DNA of 34,461 bases from NCBI GenBank assembly GCA_003427395.1, contig BFEA01000140.1, positions 1,441,836 through 1,476,296 on the forward strand, read 5' to 3'. Each line of letters begins with the position of its first letter. Positions within the stretch are counted from its first letter, which is position 1. The notes under the pieces were generated by a model. The model was given only the letters and a program-made list of their open reading frames with translations, made no database searches and had not been told where the DNA came from. Positions 26,646 through 34,461 of the stretch are shown here, in pieces. The translations under genes and the position numbers were made by a program. The DNA comes from Chara braunii (lineage: Eukaryota > Streptophyta > Charophyceae > Charales > Characeae).

Positions 26646-26793
26646 CCCTCCCTGGATGTGCAATAGAGAAAGCATCAGAAGGAGGGGCACGAACCTGACC
26701 ATGAGTTAGGGAAGGTGCACAATTGAGGGGGTTGATGTGCTTGGAGCAATATAGCAAGGAAATGACAGGTGCAGCCTCGCCCCAATGCACATG
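26646..26793. repeat. Diverged direct repeat, copy 2 (148 bp)
   Basis: Second copy of 25597-25745, 1049 bp downstream in the same orientation. Right at its end an ATG (26791) opens a 33-codon frame (MAWEKARELEDLKVLRS...) that stops at 26888-26890. Its character is protein-like but unrecognised. Confidence 0.8.
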
Positions 26794-26890
26794 GCCTGGG
26801 AAAAGGCCAGGGAGCTTGAGGACTTGAAGGTCCTTAGATCTACTCCTAAGGGAAAATCAAGGATTCTGGCTTTTGATCTTGGCCTCAGAT

Positions 26891-27270
26891 GAAGGGTCCA
26901 CAATAACTATTAATTTTACTTGTGCGCCAAAGTTTTGCCCACAGCCTCTCCAGTACTATAAAATGCAATTGTTCCCTCAAGTGCCCACACTCACATTGAG
27001 TGTTGGTCAGATGCCTAGGGAGCAGCTGGAGGAGCTGGTGGACTGCAAGGTGGAAGGAGAGGTTGGAGGAAAAGTTGGAGGTCTGCAAGTGGAGCTAGGG
27101 GAGAGAGAAGAAGGGCAAGCATAGCCATAACTGGCAACATCTTGTTGCCACATTGGCTAAGTGTTGCACGTATGGTGGTGATGGAGGTTTGCAAGGAGGA
27201 AGGAGTGGGAGGAGCTAGGTGGCGGCGTCCATAGCCTGCAACCATAGCCTTAGCATTGGTGAGCGACACA
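26891..27270. other. G/A-rich stretch with open frames, unrecognised
   Basis: The plus strand is open from about 26903 to 27124 (...MPREQLEELVDCKVEGEVGG...) and the minus strand is open in two frames. Low-complexity GGAGGA sequence at 27018-27110 explains most of this. No family is recognised. Confidence 0.3.
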
Positions 27271-27274
27271 TCGA

Positions 27275-27530
27275 CGTCAAGGCCTTCCTAAAGGAAGGTG
27301 CCGCCAAAATTGTAGCACGACGACATCATTTTTATTTTTGAGGGGAGACGCTTTGTTTTCGGCAACGGTGAGTCCACAACGAGGTGTTTTTTAGGGGGGT
27401 ATGATGCCTGATCGCAAGCGCACCGATGACGAGCTTTGAGGCAAAATGTTGTCGGATTGTCGCTGAGATGTCAAGTCATTTCTAATGGAAGGTGTTGCCG
27501 AAATTACGGCACGACAACAATTTTTTTTGT
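27275..27530. repeat. Diverged direct repeat pair, 194-bp period
   Basis: 27275-27340 and 27469-27530 share GTCAAG, TTCTAAxGGAAGGTG, GCC.AAATT and GCACGAC.ACA, followed by a T-rich tract. They may be parts of a decayed element. Confidence 0.6.
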
Positions 27531-28430
27531 AGTGCAACGGGGGAGATGATGTCCGGTTGACGACGCAATGGTTGTTTTTGGTAGTGAAACATGGTGGTTA
27601 GCCGTAGGGCGGCGTGCGTCGACATCGTCGTTTTATTTTTAAATGGTGTAAGTGAAGCGACATCCCTTTGCATAACCGAGGGTGGTCTAGTGGAGGTATT
27701 GTTGGACGTTCATTGGGTCAGGTTTTTATCTGGACCCCCTCATTGAAATTTTGAAGAGCTAGTTTGGTCAACGATAAAAGGTCGTGCGCAAATTTTATTG
27801 TTTTGAAGTGCGACATTGGCCCTCGGCATATTGCAGCATAAATTATTTTTTGTAAGGAACATTTTTTAAATCGGGGTTTTACTTCCAAGACATCTATATT
27901 TTTCTACGTTGTTTTCTTGTTGCACTTGCTTGACCTTACTTGATCCAGTTCACAGTTCACTCAAGGTCAGTCTGTTATAGCTCAACTTTTGCTTTACACG
28001 TGTGTGAAATCATGTTTGCTTTGCCGTATTCCTTAAATATCATTTGAAAAGCCAAAGGAAATATGTATTATTGTATTAATAGAAAATGTATGATATAGGA
28101 TATGGATTGTGAGTGTTTTATTTTGTCTTTGATTGAATGATTGTGCAGGTATAAAAATTAATTATGTGGAAGACAGTCTACATGCATGATTTTCATATCT
28201 TAAGTGGACCGTTTTTCGTCGTCATTTTTACCTGATTAATGTATTGAAACTCAAGCTTAATATAAGTCAGAATAAAGATCTTTGTGCAAATGAATAGATG
28301 GATAGTGAATTAAATGAAGAGAAATGAGATGAACTTAACTTTCATCCCAAAGCCTCCCCGGTCTATCTCGAACACTCATCTTCTTTCTGATTCCCTGTCA
28401 GTTTTTTTTTTTGTTTTTTGTTTAAGTTCC
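27531..28430. other. AT-rich intergenic, nothing recognised
   Basis: No coding frame over about 60 codons and no bounded repeat. Confidence 0.45.
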
Positions 28431-29760
28431 CGGTTTAAGCGGAAGGATGAGACAAATGGTTCCGCTTTGGAGTTGATCGACCGCTCTCTCTAGGAAGCAT
28501 CCAAGGTGGGGGGTTCGTATGTCTTAGAAGTCATCCCTGTTATCGACTTGGACTGAACCCGATTCGTGGGGGGTTCCTAGAGGGTTGGATACGTGATGGT
28601 AAAAGAGTGAGCCGACTTTCTCAAAGTCATAAGCATCAACGAGAGCTCACTTAGGACCTTTGGAGTGACCATCTCATGAGTCATTGTCGGGATGAAAGAC
28701 ATATAACAAATAAGCTTCAACCTGGAAAAGAAACTAGTCCTCAACGAGGACGTGTATAGGTGCCGCAGTCGTGAAGAGGTTTCAGTTGAAAGAAGCGCGA
28801 ACTCGAAGTAGATGATGAAGCACCCCTTTGAGTTTAATCATCATACATTGATGATTCGCCAACCCATATCACGTGATAACATTCAGGAGTTGTGCAAAAA
28901 TGTGCGTACAATTATGCTTAGTTTCCTCTAAGATCTATATGAGGCGCGGTTCAAGAATCTGACATACGGGTCATTTTGTATGTTTCAATTAGTAGAACTA
29001 CAATAAACGTAAGGCCATCGGAACATGTCGACGGAGATACACATACATCAAGTGTTATGTTTGGGTTCTCTAATTCGTTTCGTCGACAGGGGCGTTACCT
29101 TCGAAAAAACGAAACTAAGGTCTCTTTGGTTGCGTAGACTGGGGAAAATAACTTTGGTAGATAATCTCATAAAGTCAAAAATTGATCAAGGTTGACTTCC
29201 ACGTTGGTTTGGCGTTCTTCCCAACATGGTCATAACTGATCTTGTGCGATTAGATCTTAGGCGTATTAATTTTATTTGTGTTATCTTCAACAAAAGACAA
29301 AGGGACTAGGATTGGTTTTGGGTTTCACGCTTGATTGAAACTTGAAACCAATCTAATTGACAAACGTTAATTCGTACTTAGGAGATCAGCGCCCTAGGGA
29401 ACAAACGATGTTCGGGTCCAGCCGTTGTTTCAACGGCGTGTGTTTATACTGCAGCGAGTTAGCAAACGTCCTCCGCTAACCAACCTCTGTAATTGTATCT
29501 GAAAGCTTTCGTACGTGGGTCAGTAGCTCGGTAGGGATACACCTCTAAGGGTGGTGACAGTCGCTTGGGAAAGGCAAGTTGTGCCCCGTGGAAACCTATC
29601 CGGTTGTAGGAAACCTTGGGAAGTACGGTTGGCGCACCCGCCTAGAGCGGCGAGAGGAAAACGTCAATGCATTTTTCTCGATGGTTTATGTGCCATAATC
29701 GGAAGGACTCTCACCATTTGCAAAAAAATGTGGTTGAAGATACGCTCGACATCGTCACCC
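28431..29760. other. GC-balanced islands, unrecognised
   Basis: Two islands (about 28430-28810 and 29380-29700) are less AT-rich than their flanks. The second contains TAGCTCGGTAGG (about 29526-29537), which fits a tRNA A box at 11 of 12 positions, but no B box follows at a suitable distance. The first contains GGGGTTCGTATGTC, a weak B-box-like string. Neither folds obviously into a tRNA. An 88-codon plus-strand frame at 29551-29817 begins without an ATG. No function is assigned. Confidence 0.3.
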
Positions 29761-31414
29761 AATTTTTATTTTTTAACTCAAATGAGTGTAATAACGTATG
29801 CAAGTACATATTTATAGTAAAGGTTGTTTAAATGTGATGGATAAAATACAGATAACTTCGTTTTGACAAAGATCTTTGACAACTTTAATTGTTCAACCTT
29901 AAATGGTTTGAAACATATTTGTCTGTTGAAGATTAAAGATAGATCTAATTGCAAATATACTCTATTGAAGATAAAACTATTTAGTCCAATAGTCGTTTTT
30001 CATCACAGGAATCAACATCGGATTGACCCACGAAGACCTAATGTTTTCCCTGCTTTGCGAAATATACAGTGGAACCATCATACTTAATGTTTTTATCAAC
30101 CGTGAGCAAAAATTAAGAAGTGACACATTAGTAGAACCAATCCATATAGTTAATTAAACTGAGAGTTTTATAATAAATTTATGGAAGTAATCACAATTTT
30201 GAAAGTCATCATCTATTATAAGTATATTCAAAATTGTAAAATTATATTACAAGATAAAACATAAATTACTTATTGCCCCCTTTAGAAAGGAGAACTCTTT
30301 TTTTTATATATTCGTTGGGTTGTCTGATTAAGAAGTTGCTAACATTCGAAGCTAGCATAACCCACACATGATAAAATCTATAAATAGTCGAAAGCATATA
30401 CCCCAATCTCTTCCGACTCAGAAATACCTCAACTCTATTGGTACTCTATTGTTGGACTTATCAAACTGTCCTACATACTATGTATTTGAATAAACGATGA
30501 CATTAATATTATGACATCACTTTAGGCAAAGGAATAAAAAATAAAAAGTAAAAAAAAAATTGTTCTTATGTTTAATATTAAACTTCATATAATCTCAAGG
30601 AAAATATATTTTTTATTTGATATTAAAGATTTTAAACAGCGATTTCGTCCAACTGACATATTATATTTTTTGAATTAAATTATAAATATAAGATACGGTT
30701 TTATAAAAACGATGTACCATCTGGATGTATGTGGACTAAGTTAAAGCCCCGGTACATCCAGGGGATGCAACGTTTTCATCAAATGGGTATAACGTTATAA
30801 AAACCTCTTACATGAACCTGGACTATCCATAACGTCGTAGACAAAATTTCACTAAATTTTGCCCTAAGTTTGGATTTTCAGTTTCGTTCAAAAAATAAAT
30901 AATATACCTGTTTTGACAAAATCGCTATTTTTATTACAAACTCATTAAACGATAATTACTCCCGCTATTAAAACACTGGTTTTTATGGACCTCAAAAAGT
31001 TGATAGATTTGGAGGAAGTAGAGATACCTAATGATTATATATATATCGTCACAAATAGAACTGCCTGGTAAACCGTAGGCAGAGAGAGAGAAGAGGACAA
31101 CAAACGAGGGGCTGTGACAAACTGTTTCGTCGGAGTTTCATATATATATATATATATTTTTTTAATGTTTATAACTTTTTATGTTAAAAATTATGTTAAA
31201 AAACCTTAAAAATTAAACAGTTCCTACATTAGGTCTTTGATTAAAAATATATATACATTAAAAAAAATGGCAATCATTTCACACATTTTTTTATTTTTTT
31301 GTTGCGATATGTAGGTGAAATCGTTTCGCACAAGCGAAAAACTACTTCAATTTTTTTTAAATCGTATTAAAAAAAAAAGAGTTTATAGATACTTTGTTAG
31401 TATTAATATATATA
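29761..31414. other. AT-rich intergenic, no gene seen
   Basis: Long AT-rich sequence with frequent stop codons on both strands. Contains a TA microsatellite near 31140-31158 and a short AG-rich run near 31080-31095. Confidence 0.5.
31140..31158. repeat. (TA)n microsatellite
   Basis: About nine TA units followed by a T run. Confidence 0.9.
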
Positions 31415-31691
31415 CTAGGCTACCAAAGTGGCCCCGGACCACTTGCCCGACCAGGCCAATAAAATAAAATAAAATATATATCTTTTTAACTTTATTTTTT
31501 ATTTTAAATATGGTCAATAATTTTGATGTGACCTCAAGGCAAACGTTGTTTAGTTTTTTCTTTTTTTTGCATAACGTAATTTGTCTTCATATTTTTTTCA
31601 TTTTTTTTTTTACAAGGACCTACCCTAGTCCTTGTACGGTTGGGTCGTCCGAGAAAATAAGGTCACCAGGGCGGCCCAACTGGTAACCTAG
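31415..31691. mobile_element. Non-autonomous transposon, second copy of 6707 family
   Basis: The left end CTAGGCTACCAAAGTGGCCC and right end GGGCGGCCCAACTGGTAACCTAG (last 20 bases shown by its inverse CTAGGTTACCAGTTGGGCC) form the same inverted termini as 6707-7669. Interior landmarks are shared in order: CTTGCCCG.CC, an AAAAT-rich tract, GATGTGACC, AAGGCAAA.GTTG, TTGCATAAC, and a hairpin built on AAGGACC / GGTCCTT or AGTCCTT. The flanking 8 bp are TATATATA and TATTTTTA (6 of 8 match), a plausible decayed target-site duplication. The length is 277 bp with no nested insertion. Confidence 0.82.
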
Positions 31692-31699
31692 TATTTTTA

Positions 31700-33711
31700 A
31701 AATTGTTAAAAAATAATGCATCAAACAGATGGTTTTCAAAAATAAAAACCATTGTTTTTATGATTGTGTTACTGGTAGGTTTTATATTACTAGTGGACCA
31801 AGTGAAATGTTGTTACCCGTCCCCTGAAACTTTTCATATGGGGAGGAATGATCGTTGAGGAAATAGTGATACTTTACAATAATTCTTGTGATATTTACAT
31901 AGTGAATATTTTTGTCAAGTATTTTTTATCAATTCTCTTATTATAAATCGAGTGAAGTTTTGTGATGTTTCCTACAGGCGAGGAATCAATATGATAGATT
32001 ATAGATTTGAAGCCTTACACTTATGTCACGTTTATATAATGCCTTAGACACTTAATACGTCAAAAGTTTTTATTTTCAAATTAAAAAAAAAGAAGTTAAA
32101 ATAACAATAAAAATATTAATTTAATAAATTGTGATAACTTTGTAACAAAAACATTATCAGACGCATAATTTTTCCCCACGATCACGATCTTTGACGGACC
32201 TAATTGTATTTTATCATAATTATGTTAACAACAGAATCAAAACGTCCGAGTATGAGTATGCAATGCAACAATTCAAGATATCCCAATAAAACTTATGAAG
32301 GAAATTCAGTACTCGTTGGTTTGATTGTTTTTTTCTTATAATACCTGAAACGAAAGGCGATAAAGTCTTACCCAATCATCCATGTCGGCTAAGAATTAAG
32401 ACGGTATTCGTAAATATGACAGGACTAGCAGAAAAAACATATTCGCAAAACGAAGTGAGATAGAGGCTATGTGTCATGACCACTCAACCACATAAGGTTA
32501 GATAGTACAAATAAATTATAATTAGTATATGAGTCATGAACTTGTGATTTACATGAAACCCTTGGGGGCTGAAACAGTTTATCGAAACTCTTACAGTTGA
32601 ATGATATACATGTGCATTATTAATGAATACACCTTAGTATGAATTACAAGTAAGAAGAAATACCTTGGCCTATTTAACCGAACGGTACCCCCTTAAAAAT
32701 ATTCATAAACCAATGTAAGCTCGAATTCGAATAGACTTTCATTAATAAAAAACAAAACTCATAAATATGTGAGGCAGTTGACCCAACTGAGATTTTTGAA
32801 AGATAAGGCATCACATTGATGCTATAAAATGTCAGCACCTGATCTTCAAAGCACGACATAAATTTAACTCATTAAAGTGTCCAGTTTTTCACATACTATA
32901 TAAAATAAAAGAAGGAGAGATAAACTCGCAAATACAAATAAAAATCGTGAATATAAATTTAAAATTTTAAATTGAAAGAAGGAAAAACAAATAAGGTGGA
33001 TTAAAAGAAAAAAAAAAAAAAGGCACAACTTAAACGCATTTTCGAATGATGAAAAAAAACAAAACATCCTTATGAGGAAAGATGGTTCAAATCGAAATAA
33101 AAAAATAACCGAATTTCAAGCAGATTTAAAGATAGGCGAATGAGGAAACTATGGTAAGTAAGTGTTATCTTACAAACCGTGGAGTTTAAATTAACCTCGT
33201 ACATTTGTTCCAAACAAATCTTTCAAGTGACTAAATATCAGGGTAGCTTAAGGTGGAGAGAGAGTGAGATTATAAAAGAAACAAATATGATAATACATTC
33301 AAACTTGCTTTGGGGTACATTTAAACAAATATGATTGTTCATTTAAACAAACCGTGGAAACTATTTAAGTTAACTATGAGATGAAATATGATAAAATAAC
33401 TACAAAGCATTTTTGTTATTTAAACTTGCGCAATTTTTTTTCTTCACTGCACTGGGTAAATAATCTCAAAAGTTCAAGAACTAAAATAATAAAAGATAAG
33501 GGGTACACAAAGATAAAATCATATTAATTACAACTTGTTTGTGACTTTAATTATAAATTCACTAACTATAATATATGCTAAGTGTAAGGATTTGATGCAA
33601 GGTGATTCCAAATATAGAGAAGTAAGTTAAAAACGGTTTAGAGTTAAACATTATTGCTGTGGTAAGTAGGTTGAAACTCACCTACAAAGTTAGTTAAGCA
33701 ACTAATTTAAA
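31700..33711. other. AT-rich intergenic, no gene seen
   Basis: Very AT-rich, with stop codons dense in all frames. CATTTAAACAAA occurs twice 21 bp apart (33319-33330 and 33340-33351), and CAAACCGTGGA occurs at about 33174 and 33348. No RNA gene or coding region is supportable. Confidence 0.5.
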
Positions 33712-33720
33712 TAATAAAAA

Positions 33721-33904
33721 GGGGTAACTTCGGCGCAGTCAGGAAAACAGTTTGTAATTGCACATCAGGTAATCCCGCGAATACAACACACCCCCACGCG
33801 ACCCCACCGGACCCGAAACGTAGGTCACATACATTCAACATTACCGGCCCTTTTGCCTCAAGTGCAATTACAAACTCAATCCCTGACTGCGCCGTAGTTT
33901 TCTC
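33721..33904. mobile_element. Mutator-like miniature element, 9-bp TSD
   Basis: About 49-bp inverted ends match at about 40 positions. The left end contains CGGCGCAGTCAGG (33731-33743) then AGTTTGTAATTGCAC. The right end carries GTGCAATTACAAACT then CCTGACTGCGCCG in reverse. TAATAAAAA flanks both sides exactly (33712-33720 and 33905-33913). A 9-bp duplication with long inverted repeats and G-rich termini is the usual signature of Mutator-like elements. At 184 bp it codes for nothing; the long minus-strand frame crossing it is a shadow. Confidence 0.8.
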
Positions 33905-33913
33905 TAATAAAAA

Positions 33914-34260
33914 ATTTAGGTTACCGGCCTGGACATGCGGGTTGGTGATCCGATGTCCGACAGAGGTCCGGCCCCGACGGAAAATAGGGTTCAGGTCTCT
34001 TAGGGGCTTAGGGTGGCGTGGGAGGGCAATGCTTAAGTATAGGGGTCCTGTTGGACCTTGGTCCCCACACTCTGAGGCCAGCAGGGCTTGAAAAAAATGA
34101 ACTGAAAAAGGTCCGACCTGGGTCGTCCAATCAATCCGATCGACGGCCCAGATCGGGCCAGATTCGAATTTCAAATTCAAATCACTGCAGGGGGGGTACG
34201 ACCCTCCCGCACCCACTGCCGCCCCCACCCCGGCCCCGCCTGCCTGATAGTGTTGCCCTC
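33914..34260. other. GC-richer intergenic, no gene seen
   Basis: Moderately GC-rich sequence with overlapping open frames on both strands and no recognised motif. A C-rich tract lies at 34203-34245. Confidence 0.35.
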
Positions 34261-34268
34261 ACTACGAC

Positions 34269-34415
34269 AATCAATCAATCAATCAATCAATCCGTCGATC
34301 TCGACGGATTATTTCGTTCAAGACCTGTTGATATCGACGGATCTTGAATGAAATGATCCGCCGAGATCGACGGATTGATTGATTGATCGATTGATCGATT
34401 GATTGATTGATTGAG
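34269..34415. repeat. Large palindrome with CAAT/ATTG arms
   Basis: The left arm runs from (CAAT)n at 34269 through CCGTCGATCTCGACGG to TTCGTTCAAGA (ending 34323). An 18-base loop follows. The right arm runs from TCTTGAATGAAATGAT (34342) through CCGAGATCGACGG into (ATTG/ATCG)n. Each arm also contains its own small palindrome (CCGTCGA TC TCGACGG), and the loop carries a third related copy (ATATCGACGG). The DNA could extrude a branched cruciform. Confidence 0.9.
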
Positions 34416-34427
34416 GCATCTTACCCG

Positions 34428-34461
34428 CCTCCTCCACCATCGTCCTCCTCCACCATCGTCC
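34428..34461. repeat. Tandem repeat, 16-bp unit, cut by window end
   Basis: CCTCCTCCACCATCGT repeats exactly at 34428-34443 and 34444-34459 and continues with CC at the window edge, so more copies may follow. Confidence 0.9.

Noticed and set aside
25597-26793. LTR retrotransposon in miniature
   Set aside because: Direct repeats are present, but no primer-binding site, polypurine tract or 5-bp target duplication was seen.
33707-34228. 173-codon minus-strand frame
   Set aside because: It runs straight through the Mutator-like miniature element and its target duplication, so it cannot be an ancestral gene.
1-34461. CRISPR array, operons, Shine-Dalgarno sites or phage genes
   Set aside because: No regularly spaced identical repeats with unique spacers, no closely packed coding sequences, and the only intact gene is a plant-type ABC transporter. 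The window is eukaryotic.

Overview
This is nuclear DNA from a eukaryote, most likely a streptophyte (land-plant lineage or charophyte alga). The only clearly intact gene encodes a half-size ABC transporter of subfamily A. Its nucleotide-binding domain and C-terminal domain have the wording of the plant ATH/ABCA group: a YSGGM signature, SMEEAD after the H-loop, LSTMEEVFL, and WQQDD near the C-terminus. The rest is gene-poor, with low gene density, a 20-N scaffold gap, very long poly-A/poly-T tracts and many small transposon-like repeats. That fits a large, repeat-rich draft genome. A Chara-like alga is my best guess, but the window does not prove it.

Layout. 0-6.7 kb: mixed-composition intergenic DNA with short tandem duplications and no supportable gene. 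6.7-7.9 kb: a stack of small DNA transposons. An outer element with an 8-bp target-site duplication carries a nested second element, and a third terminal-inverted-repeat element follows at once. 8.2-8.4 kb: a decayed fragment of mitochondrial-type ATP synthase alpha (atp1) that contains a 62-bp tandem duplication. 8.6-10.0 kb: further two-copy tandem duplications and a compound microsatellite with a 58-base A run. 10.25-13.5 kb: the ABCA gene on the minus strand, GC-rich and uninterrupted by introns, with a TTC-rich leader. 13.9-16.3 kb (upstream of that gene): diverged repeats, microsatellites and a tandem array loaded with E2F-like motifs. 16.9-17.3 kb: poly-A tracts flanked by short direct repeats, plus the gap. 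17.5-19.5 kb: a cluster of very small inverted-repeat elements. 19.5-24 kb: AT-rich DNA including a foldback element packed with GTAC. 24.1-25.5 kb: a GC-balanced structured island and tRNA-derived SINE-like units on the minus strand. 25.6-27.5 kb: diverged direct repeats. 27.5-33.7 kb: mostly AT-rich DNA without genes, containing a second copy of the 6.7-kb element. 33.7-34.46 kb: a Mutator-like miniature element and a large palindrome at the window edge.

How the parts relate. One housekeeping-type membrane transporter sits in a sea of non-autonomous elements (candidate hAT-like, PIF/Harbinger-like and Mutator-like miniature elements, SINEs and foldback elements). None of the elements encodes a recognisable transposase here, so all would have to be mobilised in trans. 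No CRISPR array, operon, intact tRNA gene or rRNA gene was seen. Many uninterrupted reading frames of 60-270 codons exist, but most are antisense shadows of the ABCA gene, start with a non-ATG codon, or run through low-complexity DNA.
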